From NCBI RefSeq assembly GCF_000719265.1, contig NZ_JOFL01000004.1, positions 175,945 through 239,944 on the forward strand: DNA of 64,000 nucleotides. Reading direction: 5' to 3'. The notes under the pieces were generated by a model. The model saw only the letters and a list, made by a program, of their open reading frames with translations, was not told the DNA's origin and did no database searches. Positions 30,389 to 38,151 of this stretch are shown here, piece after piece. How positions within the stretch are numbered: the stretch's first letter is position 1; each line of letters opens with the position of its first letter. Position numbers and translations under genes: made by a program. The DNA is from Streptomyces roseoverticillatus (GTDB taxonomy: Bacteria; Actinomycetota; Actinomycetes; Streptomycetales; Streptomycetaceae).

Positions 30389-31420
30389 ATGTCCGAACAG
30401 CAGCCGCCCGCCGTTTCCGTGATCATGCCGGTGCTCAATGAGGAGCGGCATCTGCGCACGTCAGTGCGGCACATCCTGGAGCAGGACTACGCCGGCGAGC
30501 TGGAGGTGGTGATCGCCCTCGGCCCGTCCACGGACCGTACGGACGAGATCGCCGCCGAGCTCGTCCGCGAAACGGCATCCAATGAGCGCGCGCGCGTCCA
30601 CACGGTGCCGAACCCCACCGGCCGGACGCCCGCCGCCCTCAACGCCGCGATCAAGGCGTCCCGGCACCCGGTCGTGGTGCGCGTGGACGGTCACGGCATG
30701 CTGTCGCCGAACTACATCGCGACGGCCGTGCGCCTGCTCGAAGAGACGGGTGCGCAGAACGTCGGCGGCATCATGCACGCCGAGGGCGAGAACGCCTGGG
30801 AGCAGGCCGTCGCCGCGGCGATGACCTCCAAGATCGGCGTCGGCAACGCCGCGTTCCACACCGGTGGCGCCGCCGCTCCCGCCGAGACCGTGTACCTGGG
30901 CGTCTTCCGGCGCGAGGTGCTGGAGCAGCAGGGCGGGTACAACGAGGAGTTCATCCGCGCCCAGGACTGGGAGCTGAACTTCCGGATCCGTGAGGCCGGC
31001 GGGCTGATCTGGTTCTCGCCGGAGCTCAAGGTCTCCTACCGGCCGCGCCCGAGCGTGAAGGAGCTGGCCAAGCAGTACAAGAACTACGGCCGCTGGCGCC
31101 ACGTCGTGGCCCGCTACCACCAGGGCTCGATCAACCTGCGCTACCTCGCCCCGCCGACCGCCGTCGTGGCCATCGCCGCGGGTCTCGTGGTGGGCGCCGC
31201 GGTCACCCCGTGGGGCCTGGTCGTGCCGGCCGGGTACCTGGCGGCGATCACCGCCGGTTCGCTGCCCGCGGGCAAGGGCCTGCCGCTGAAGGCGCGGGCG
31301 CAGATCCCGGTGGCGCTGGCCACGATGCACATGTCGTGGGGGTTCGGGTTCCTGACCAGCCCGCGGTCGCTGGCGAAGAAGGTCATCGCCAGCCGGCGGG
31401 AGCCGGTGCGGGCAGGCTGA
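30389..31420 (+). CDS. GT2-family glycosyltransferase, ExoA-like, membrane-associated
   Basis: 343 aa. The nucleotide-sugar-binding start is VSVIMPVLNEERHLRTSVRH, and a VVVRVDGHGMLSP stretch stands where a DxD motif is expected. RAQDWELNFRIREAGG carries the ED-like catalytic block, followed by FSPELKVSYRPRPSVKELAKQYKNYGRWR (in part). Two C-terminal hydrophobic segments (about 255-300) suggest membrane anchoring. ExoA-type enzymes add sugars to lipid-linked oligosaccharides, which fits the LCP surroundings. The ATG at 30389 follows CCGAGGAACC. Strong terminator downstream. Confidence 0.87.
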   Translation: MSEQQPPAVSVIMPVLNEERHLRTSVRHILEQDYAGELEVVIALGPSTDRTDEIAAELVRETASNERARVHTVPNPTGRTPAALNAAIKASRHPVVVRVDGHGMLSPNYIATAVRLLEETGAQNVGGIMHAEGENAWEQAVAAAMTSKIGVGNAAFHTGGAAAPAETVYLGVFRREVLEQQGGYNEEFIRAQDWELNFRIREAGGLIWFSPELKVSYRPRPSVKELAKQYKNYGRWRHVVARYHQGSINLRYLAPPTAVVAIAAGLVVGAAVTPWGLVVPAGYLAAITAGSLPAGKGLPLKARAQIPVALATMHMSWGFGFLTSPRSLAKKVIASRREPVRAG

Positions 31421-31430
31421 CCGCGTTGCT

Positions 31431-31469
31431 GTGTAAGGGGCGGACGCCATTGGCGTCCGCCCCTTACAC
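31431..31469. terminator. Bidirectional terminator hairpin
   Basis: 19 bp perfect inverted repeat (31431-31449 with 31451-31469) between the convergent glycosyltransferase and LCP 3 genes. Confidence 0.85.
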
Positions 31470-31496
31470 GTGCTCAGAAACGATGCGGACGCCCGC

Positions 31497-33341
31497 TCAG
31501 AAACGATTCAGCGAGTTCACCTTCATGCAGGCGGAGGTGTCGTTGCCGTTGAGCGGGTCCGAGCTCTCGGGGGCCTTGTTGTCGGCCTCCTTCTTGGGCT
31601 TGCCGTCCTTGGGCTTGTCGTCGCCCTGCGCCTTGTCGTCGTCGCCAGGCTTCCCGGACTCCTCACCCTGCCCGGCCTTGTCGGCCTGGCCGGGCTTCCC
31701 GGCCTTCCCGGGCTTCGCGCCCTTGTCGTCCGCGGCGGCGTCGTCGGCCTTCGGGTACGTCATCCCCGTACGCCAGTCCCCGCCGATCACCAGCGTCAGC
31801 CCGTCGACCGCGGTGGACATCCGCACCGCCCGCTCCGGCAGCCCGAGGGCCTTGGCCAGCGCCTCGGCGTCGGCGCGCTGGGACGCCTTCGCGTAGCTGA
31901 GCGTCGTGTCGGCCTGGGCGCGCGGCGTCGAGTCCGAGGTGGCCTTGGTGAAGCCCTGCTTGACGAGCGCCGCGGCGATCTCGGCGCCGCGGCCGGTGAC
32001 CACGGGCTGGGTGGCGGTGCCGGTGCCGTTGAAGACCGTCACCGCGATGGAGCCCTTGGGCGATGCCGGGCCGGACGGCGCGGGGCCCTTGTCGTCCTTC
32101 TTCGGGTCCTTGCCGTCGAGCGCGGTGTCGCTGCGGACGAGCGAGAACAGCTTCTCCGCGTCGCCCGGCTTGGGGATGACGTGCGCGTCCGGGTCCCACG
32201 GGTCGGACACCCACGGCATGGTGGTCATGGTGATCCGGCCGGACGGCACGCGCTTGATGTCGTCGGCGAGGTCGTAGAGCTTCTTGACCGAGCCGAGGTC
32301 CTTGTCGACGGTGAGCGCCTTGGTGGCGGCCTCGGCGAGGTCGGTGAGCTTGTCCGGGTCGCTGAGCTTGGTGCCGGACTTGAGCTGGCGGACCATCGCG
32401 TTCATGTACATGTGCTGGGCGTGGGTGCGGCCGATGTCGCTGCCGTCCTCGAAGCCGTGGCGCGTGCGCAGCCACTGCAGGGCCTGCTCGCCCTTGACGT
32501 TGTGGGTGCCCTTCTCCATGCGCAGCCCGGACAGCTTGTCGTAGACGTTGTTATCCACGCAGACCGGGACGCCGCCGACGGCGTCGGCCATGTTCACCAC
32601 ACCGGCGAAGTCGATCATCATGAAGTGGTCGATGGGGATGCCGGTGAGCTCTTCCCAGGCGGCGACGGTGCAGCCGGGCCCGCCGTTCATCAGGCTGGTG
32701 TTGATGATCTGCCGGTTCGTCTCCTTGTAGACCTTCCCGTCCTCGGGGTCGGTGCACTTGGGGATCGTGACCCGGGTGTCGCGCGGGACGCTGATGACCG
32801 ACATGTTGCTGCGGTCGGCCGAGACGTGGACGAGCATCTGCACGTCGGCGAGCGGCTTGCGGTCGGCGTCCTCGCGGGCGCCGCCGAGGGCGACGTTCGC
32901 CGCCGAGTTACGGCTGTCGGAGCCGAGGAGCAGGATGTTCAGCGGGCGCTGGCCCGCGGCGTTGGCGGCGCTGCGGTCGAGCCGCTTGTCGCCCAGGTTG
33001 AGGGCGTCCTTCTTCAGGTTGCCGTTGAGGTGCTGGTAGTAGAACCAGCCCGCGGCGGAGGTGCCGAGGACGAGGACCGCGAGGCAGAGCGCGGCCCAGC
33101 GGGCTATTCGGGCCGCACGGGCGCGCCGGCTGCGCGGGGGCGCGGCCCCGGCGCGGCCCTTGCCCGGCTTCTCGCCTTTGCCGGCCTGCGCGCCCTTCCC
33201 GGTGCTCCCGGCCTCTTCTTCTCTCCCGGTCTCCTCGGACGGCTCGGCCGCCCCGTCGGCCGGTGCGCCCGCGCCGTCCTTCTCGCGTGCGCCCGGCACG
33301 CTCTTGCGCGTCCGTGGCCCCCGCACGCTGTTCTGCCGCAT
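31497..33341 (-). CDS. LCP family protein 3 with LytR_C domain
   Basis: 614 aa. The cytoplasmic N-terminus of about 80 residues is rich in charged residues, Gly and Ala. A membrane helix (WAALCLAVLVLGTSAAGWFYY) and an LCP domain follow: ILLLGSDSRNSAANVALGG, DVQMLVHVSADRSNMSVISV, PRDTRVTIPKC, MNGGPGCTVAAWEELTGIPI and ALQWLRTRHGFEDGSDIGRT. LytR_C is at about 430-525 (IAVTVFNGTGTATQPVVTG). A long Lys/Asp/Gly-rich linker then ends in NGNDTSACMKVNSLNRF, again with a near-terminal cysteine. Presumed role is glycopolymer ligation outside the membrane. It is the middle of three consecutive leftward LCP genes, each separated by 150-230 bp, so each may have its own promoter. Confidence 0.9.
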   Translation of the reverse strand: MRQNSVRGPRTRKSVPGAREKDGAGAPADGAAEPSEETGREEEAGSTGKGAQAGKGEKPGKGRAGAAPPRSRRARAARIARWAALCLAVLVLGTSAAGWFYYQHLNGNLKKDALNLGDKRLDRSAANAAGQRPLNILLLGSDSRNSAANVALGGAREDADRKPLADVQMLVHVSADRSNMSVISVPRDTRVTIPKCTDPEDGKVYKETNRQIINTSLMNGGPGCTVAAWEELTGIPIDHFMMIDFAGVVNMADAVGGVPVCVDNNVYDKLSGLRMEKGTHNVKGEQALQWLRTRHGFEDGSDIGRTHAQHMYMNAMVRQLKSGTKLSDPDKLTDLAEAATKALTVDKDLGSVKKLYDLADDIKRVPSGRITMTTMPWVSDPWDPDAHVIPKPGDAEKLFSLVRSDTALDGKDPKKDDKGPAPSGPASPKGSIAVTVFNGTGTATQPVVTGRGAEIAAALVKQGFTKATSDSTPRAQADTTLSYAKASQRADAEALAKALGLPERAVRMSTAVDGLTLVIGGDWRTGMTYPKADDAAADDKGAKPGKAGKPGQADKAGQGEESGKPGDDDKAQGDDKPKDGKPKKEADNKAPESSDPLNGNDTSACMKVNSLNRF

Positions 33342-33493
33342 CAGGCCTCCCCTAAGTGGTGCGTCCGGCCCGATGGGCAGGCGTGTCGTATCTCTTCGAT
33401 CGGTGCGCGCCGATCGGGGCGCGCGGCAGGGCCGGCCTGCGGTTCAACAGACCGGCCGTCCGATAGTGAGATGCATCTGGGCGGTGCCTGGGT

Positions 33494-35347
33494 TCACTTG
33501 GCGCAGATGTTCTTGTCGTCCGCTTCGACCCTTTGGATGTCTTCCGGAGCCTTTGCCGGCGCCTCGACGTGGATCGGGGTGCCCGCGGCCTTGAAGTCCG
33601 AGCCCAGCGTGAGGGTCATCTCGGCCGGGGCGGTGGTGGCGGAGCTCTGCTTGAGGGCGTCGGCTTCGAGGCCCATGACGTCGGCGAGGCGGCGCGCCTG
33701 GTCGGCCTGGGCCGGGGCGAACTCCAGAACCGTCTTGTCGACCTTCTTGCCGCCGGCGGCGTTGCCGCCGTTGCTGGAGCGGACCATGCCCTTGCTGTTC
33801 TGCATCCAGCTCACGGCCTCCTGGGCCGCGCCCATCCGGCCGCTGCCGTTGAGGACCTTGACCCGGACGGCCGCGGGCGCCGAGCGCGGGCCCTGCAGCA
33901 GGGCGGCCTGCTTGGCGTCGGCCTGCTCCTGCTGCTTCTTCTCCTTCTCCTTCACCTCGGTGAGGGAGACGTCCTGACGGACCATCGCGAACAGCGGCTC
34001 GGCCTTCGCCTTGTCGAGGACGACCGTCTTGTGGTTCTTGCCCTCGGCGGGGTTGTCGACGACGGGGACGGTGGCGAAGGTGATGTTCTTGAGGTTCACC
34101 CGGCTGAGGTCCTTCGCCAGCCTGGTCAGGTCGCTGACGGAGCCGATGCCGGAGTCGACGGTCAGTGACTTCGTCGCCGCGTCGCCCAGGTTGTAGAGCT
34201 TCTTGGGGTTGGTGAAGGTGTCGTCCGACTTCATCTCGCGGATCATCGAGCTCAGGAACTGCTGCTGGAGCTTGATGCGGTCCAGGTCGCTCTCGAAGCC
34301 GACGCTGTGCCGGGTGCGGACGAACGCGAGCGCGTCCTCCCCCTCGATCTTGTGCCGGCCCTTGCTCAGCTTGAGGTGCGACTTGGGGTCGTCGATGTCC
34401 TTGCCCAGGCACACCTCGACGCCGCCGACCGCGGACGACATCTTCTTGACGGCGTTGAAGTCCGCCATCATGAAGTGAGTGACCTTCAGGCCCGTGAGCT
34501 GCTCGACGGTCCGCCAGGTGCAGCCGGGGTCACGGTCCTCCTGGCCCAGGCTCTCGTTGAAGCGGACGCCCTTCGAGCCGGGGATGGACTTGGTCTTCCC
34601 GTCCTTCTTGGTGGCGCACTCCGGGATGTCGGTGATCATGTCGCGCGGGATGGAGAGCGCGGTGGCGTTCGACCGGTCCTCGGAGACGTGGAAGAGGAGG
34701 GTGGTGTCGGCGTGGCCGACGCTGCCCTCGTCGCCGTAGCCCTTGTTGCCGTCGCCATCACGCTTGTCGGTGCCGATGACCAGGATGTTGACGGGGCCTT
34801 TGGTGACGGCGCCGTTGTTGATGCCGACGTCAACCTTGTTGAGGTTGTTGTTGAAGTGCTCGTAGAGCAGGTACGCGCCCAGCGAGCCGCCGACGAGGAC
34901 GAAGGCCAGCGTGCCGCCCGTCCACAGCAGGACCTTCTTCTTCGTGGACTTCTTCGGCTTGGGCTTGCGCCTGCCCGTCGCGGCGGCCTTGGCGGCCGCC
35001 GCCCTGCTCCCGGCCTTGGTCCCCGGCTTGGCACCCGCCTTGGCGCCTGTCGCGGCCCCCGGCTTGGCTCCGGGCGCGCCCCGGCGACCGGTGGCGCGCG
35101 GGCCCGGCACTTCCCCGCCCGGCTTGGGGCGGGGCGCTGAGCCCGGCGAGGCCTTCGAGGAAGGCGCGAAGGAATTGGCAGAGCTGCCGGGGTTGGTGAT
35201 GGCCGAGGGGGTTGAGCTCGCCCCAGGGGCCGGCTCCGCCCCGTCGGCATGGTCGAGACGCAGCTCGTAGCTGCCGGTCTTCGGGTCGAAGACCCACTGG
35301 TCGGCGGGGTCGATACCGCCCGCCCGCCCACGGCCTTGCGCGTCCAC
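33494..35347 (-). CDS. LCP family protein 4 with LytR_C domain
   Basis: 617 aa. A long cytoplasmic N-terminus contains Ala/Lys/Pro-rich repeats (GAKAGAKPGTKAGSRAAAAK) before the membrane helix (VLLWTGGTLAFVLVGGSLGAYLLY). The LCP domain carries ILVIGTDKRDGDGNKGYGD, TTLLFHVSEDRSNATALSIP, PRDMITDIPEC, RTVEQLTGLKVTHFMMADFN and ALAFVRTRHSVGFESDLDRI. LytR_C is at about 505-585 (VRVKVLNGSGRMGAAQEAVS). The C-terminus is EADDKNICAK. GTG at 35347 is preferred because GGAGG lies 13 nt upstream and the start VDAQGRGRAGGID followed by an ADQWVFDPKTGSYELRLD box is typical of this subfamily; a longer in-frame version exists. Confidence 0.9.
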   Translation of the reverse strand: MDAQGRGRAGGIDPADQWVFDPKTGSYELRLDHADGAEPAPGASSTPSAITNPGSSANSFAPSSKASPGSAPRPKPGGEVPGPRATGRRGAPGAKPGAATGAKAGAKPGTKAGSRAAAAKAAATGRRKPKPKKSTKKKVLLWTGGTLAFVLVGGSLGAYLLYEHFNNNLNKVDVGINNGAVTKGPVNILVIGTDKRDGDGNKGYGDEGSVGHADTTLLFHVSEDRSNATALSIPRDMITDIPECATKKDGKTKSIPGSKGVRFNESLGQEDRDPGCTWRTVEQLTGLKVTHFMMADFNAVKKMSSAVGGVEVCLGKDIDDPKSHLKLSKGRHKIEGEDALAFVRTRHSVGFESDLDRIKLQQQFLSSMIREMKSDDTFTNPKKLYNLGDAATKSLTVDSGIGSVSDLTRLAKDLSRVNLKNITFATVPVVDNPAEGKNHKTVVLDKAKAEPLFAMVRQDVSLTEVKEKEKKQQEQADAKQAALLQGPRSAPAAVRVKVLNGSGRMGAAQEAVSWMQNSKGMVRSSNGGNAAGGKKVDKTVLEFAPAQADQARRLADVMGLEADALKQSSATTAPAEMTLTLGSDFKAAGTPIHVEAPAKAPEDIQRVEADDKNICAK

Positions 35348-35577
35348 GGTCGCTTGAATCCTCCGTCGGTGCCACGCGGCGCCTACCCCCCCGAGGCGCT
35401 CGGTCACGTCGTCTGTGCAGTGCGCGGTCAGCCCGGCCGTGCGCACCGGATCGCTCACACTATCCGCCCAGTTCAGCGTCAAGCGACGCCGGTGACAAAT
35501 TCCACTCCCCTACAACTGGGCAATCTGCTCAATCCCTTCGACCGGGCCGGGAAACCCGTTCGTGCGTTTTGAGCGAT

Positions 35578-37068
35578 TCATCCACAGATGCCGCGTGCGG
35601 CCGTGGTCCCTTCGTACGTGGGAGGGCCGTTCGGCGGAGGCGAACCGGCGGAGGAGGCCGGTGCACTCGCATTTGCCGAGAAATTACCACCGGGGGGCAC
35701 GGCCGTGCCGTTCTGCCCGCCGGTCCCGCGCGGTGCGCGGGAAGCACCCGGCGCGGCCGGGCCTCCCGTCCCCCCGCTGCCCGGCGTTCGCGCCGGCCCC
35801 CCTGTTCCCCCTGTGCTTCCACCTCCCGTGGGTCCCTGCGGGCTGCCGGGCCCCTCCTGACTCCCCGGTCCCGTCGGACCCTCCGTACCGTCAGGTCCCT
35901 CCTCGGCCCCGGGTTTGCCGGCCCCCGGCCCGGCTCCGGGCTTCGTGCCCCCCGGCTTGTTCTCCGCCGCCCGGACGTTGCCGCTCACCGACACCGGCCG
36001 GTCCTCGCGTAGTTGCCTGAAGAGCAGGTCGGCGTCCGGCTGCACCAGTTCGTCCCGGTTGGGGTTGTACGGGTACGGGCGGCGCGGCACCGTCAGGAAC
36101 AGCGCCCGGTCGCTCGGGACGGTCCGCACGGTGCGCACCAGGTCGTACATCTTCCGCAGCGAGTCGAGCCCGGCGTCGGTCGTGAGCGAGGACGTGGCCG
36201 CATCCAGCACGGGGTAGAGCCGGGTGGGGTTGAGCAGCACCCCGTCGCTCTTCATCTCCTTGAACAGGGCGCCCAGGAACTGCTGCTGCCGCCCCATCCG
36301 CTCGGTGTCGCTGCCGCCGCCGAGGCTGTAGCGCGCCCGTACGTAGCCGAGGGCCTGCTCGCCGTGCAGGGTCTGCCGGCCGGCGGGCAGCCTCAGCTTC
36401 GCCTCCTGGTCGTCGACCGGCTGCTTGAGGCACACCTCGACCCCGTCGACCGCGTCCACCAGCCGCTTGAACCCGTTGAAGTCCAGGATCAGGTGGTGGT
36501 CGATGCGGATGCCGCTGATCTTCTCGACGGTGCGGATCGTGCACGCCGCGCCCGCCTGCTCGTACGCCCAGTTGAACTGCGCGAAGCGCTCGTTCGTCTC
36601 CGTGCCGTCCGGCCGCCGGCAGCGCGGGATCATCGACATCAGGTCGCGCGGCAGGCTGACGGCCGTCGAGCTCTTCCGGTCGGCGGCGAGGTGCAGCAGG
36701 ATCGTGGTGTCCGAGCGCTGGGTGCCGCTGTCCTCGCCGTACTGGCCGTTGCCCGCGCCGCTGCGTGTGTCCGAGCCGATGATCAGGATGTTCTGGGCGC
36801 CCTTCACCAGGGCGACGGGGCGCTCCTTCTCCCAGCGCCGCAGCTCGTCCGCCGTCGCCGTGTCCGTGGTGATGTTGCTGTTCAGCCGCTCGTAGAGGAA
36901 CCAGCCCACCGCCACCACGCCCAGCACCGCCAGCGCCGTGGCCAGGGCCAGCCAGCGCAGCCAGCGGCGGCGGCGCCGGGGCGCGGGCGGCTGCTCGTCC
37001 GGCTCCTCGAAGAAGGCGGAGCAGGACGGGGAAGCCGGGGGGCCGGGCCTTCCTGGGCTGTGGGTCAC
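35578..37068 (-). CDS. LCP family protein 5 with Gly/Pro-rich tail
   Basis: 496 aa. A short Arg-rich cytoplasmic end, a membrane helix (WLALATALAVLGVVAVGWFLY) and an LCP domain: NILIIGSDTRSGAGNGQYGE, SDTTILLHLAADRKSSTAVS, LPRDLMSMIPRC, CTIRTVEKISGIRIDHHLIL and ALGYVRARYSLGGGSDTERM. Instead of LytR_C it has about 140 residues rich in Gly, Pro, Thr and Ser and ends TTAARGICG, with a cysteine two residues from the end. GTG start at 37068. A tandem array of five 18-19 bp repeats lies 73-163 bp upstream of its start and may control it. Confidence 0.9.
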   Translation of the reverse strand: MTHSPGRPGPPASPSCSAFFEEPDEQPPAPRRRRRWLRWLALATALAVLGVVAVGWFLYERLNSNITTDTATADELRRWEKERPVALVKGAQNILIIGSDTRSGAGNGQYGEDSGTQRSDTTILLHLAADRKSSTAVSLPRDLMSMIPRCRRPDGTETNERFAQFNWAYEQAGAACTIRTVEKISGIRIDHHLILDFNGFKRLVDAVDGVEVCLKQPVDDQEAKLRLPAGRQTLHGEQALGYVRARYSLGGGSDTERMGRQQQFLGALFKEMKSDGVLLNPTRLYPVLDAATSSLTTDAGLDSLRKMYDLVRTVRTVPSDRALFLTVPRRPYPYNPNRDELVQPDADLLFRQLREDRPVSVSGNVRAAENKPGGTKPGAGPGAGKPGAEEGPDGTEGPTGPGSQEGPGSPQGPTGGGSTGGTGGPARTPGSGGTGGPAAPGASRAPRGTGGQNGTAVPPGGNFSANASAPASSAGSPPPNGPPTYEGTTAARGICG

Positions 37069-37140
37069 GGCTGCGCTGCGTCCTCCTCGGGGTCGGGGCG
37101 GTCGTACGGGCCTCGGGGGCCCGCGGACCGGCGGCCGTAC

Positions 37141-37231
37141 GGACCTCGGGATCCTTGCGGACCTCAGAGACCCTTACGGACCTCGGGATCCGTAAGGACC
37201 TCGCGATCCTCATGGACCTTGCGATCCGTAC
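37141..37231. repeat. Tandem array of five 18-19 bp repeats upstream of LCP gene 5
   Basis: Units begin at 37141, 37159, 37178, 37196 and 37214. The first is GGACCTCGGGATCCTTGC and the others differ at a few positions; GGACCT is invariant and a GATCC or near-match core recurs. A degenerate sixth unit (GGACCGGCGGCCGTAC) lies directly before at 37125-37140. On the coding strand of the LCP gene the core reads GGATCC-CGAGGTCC. It could be an operator array; no protein-coding reason for the periodicity is apparent. Confidence 0.8.
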
Positions 37232-37278
37232 GGCCGATCATCGCCCGGGAGCGGCGGAGCGGCATCGCGAGAGGGCCG

Positions 37279-38031
37279 TCAGAGGGCCGTCACGGTGACG
37301 CGCTCACTCTCCCGGCGCTTGTCCAGGCCGCCGCCGGAGAGCCGGTCGAGGTGGCGGCACAGCACCACCGACCCGCCCGCGGCCAGCGGTGCGAACAGCC
37401 CGGCGGACAGCCCGTCCCAGGTGCCGTAGGGCAGGCCGGACAGTATGCGGGAGCCCGGGCCGAGCCCGTGCTGGAGGGCGTCCGTGCGCGCCCGCTCCAC
37501 CAGCTCGGCGCCCGTCAGCTCCAGCCCGCCGACGGCGAGCGCGGGGGCGTCCGGGTCGACGGGGGCGTACGGCGCGAAGCGGTCTCCCTGGCTCGGCACC
37601 TCGACGGCGTAGTCGGCGAAGCCCGCGGGCGGCTGGGGGAACCGGCCGCCCAGGGGGCGCAGGGCCAGCGCCACGCGCTCGCCCGAGCACGCCCGCGCCT
37701 CCTCCAGCGTGTCCGGCCCGCTGACGACGAGGTCCGCGGCGGCCGGGTCGCCGCCGACGTCGGCCAGCACCCCGGTGGAGGAGCAGGCCAGCAGCCAGAC
37801 GGCCGTCTGCCAGTGGGCGGGCAGCAGCAGGGCGAGCCGGTCGCCGGGCTCGGCCGCGAGCTCGCCCTGGAGCAGGTTGGCGGTCTTCGCCACCCAATTG
37901 GCGAAGGTGGCCACGGACAATTCCACGCGCTCGCCGGTGGCGTCGTCGTAGAAGGTCACGAGCGGGCGGGCCGGATCCGCGGAGAGCGCGGATCGCAGCA
38001 GGTCGGCGGGGGTGCGATCGGTGGCGTTCAT
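37279..38031 (-). CDS. TIGR03089 family protein (short AMP-binding-like protein)
   Basis: 250 aa. The sequence resembles the N-terminal part of acyl-adenylate enzymes: PLVTFYDDATGERVELSVAT, then TFANWVAKTANLL and GDRLALLLPAHWQTAVWLLA, but the AMP-binding P-loop and the C-terminal lid domain of true ligases are absent. The family TIGR03089 is known only from actinobacteria and has no assigned reaction. The gene lies upstream of LCP 5 with a 210 bp gap that contains the tandem array, so it is probably not in one operon with it. A structural or regulatory role is possible; I cannot say more. Confidence 0.85.
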   Translation of the reverse strand: MNATDRTPADLLRSALSADPARPLVTFYDDATGERVELSVATFANWVAKTANLLQGELAAEPGDRLALLLPAHWQTAVWLLACSSTGVLADVGGDPAAADLVVSGPDTLEEARACSGERVALALRPLGGRFPQPPAGFADYAVEVPSQGDRFAPYAPVDPDAPALAVGGLELTGAELVERARTDALQHGLGPGSRILSGLPYGTWDGLSAGLFAPLAAGGSVVLCRHLDRLSGGGLDKRRESERVTVTAL

Positions 38032-38151
38032 CGGCGTCAGCGTACGCGGCGGGGCGGCGGCCGGTCAGCCGGACGGACGACGCCGAAGGAGTGGGCGGGG
38101 CGGTGCGGCGCCGCCCGGCCACCACTTGACGAATGGACAGATTTAAGGCTT

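Noticed and set aside
37141..37231. CRISPR array
   Set aside because: The 18-19 bp units are directly adjacent, without spacers, and no cas gene is present.
36013..38151. Long in-frame upstream extension of the PGRP amidase gene
   Set aside because: It runs antisense through LCP 5 and TIGR03089 and lacks any domain; the signal peptide starting at 38152 marks the true N-terminus.
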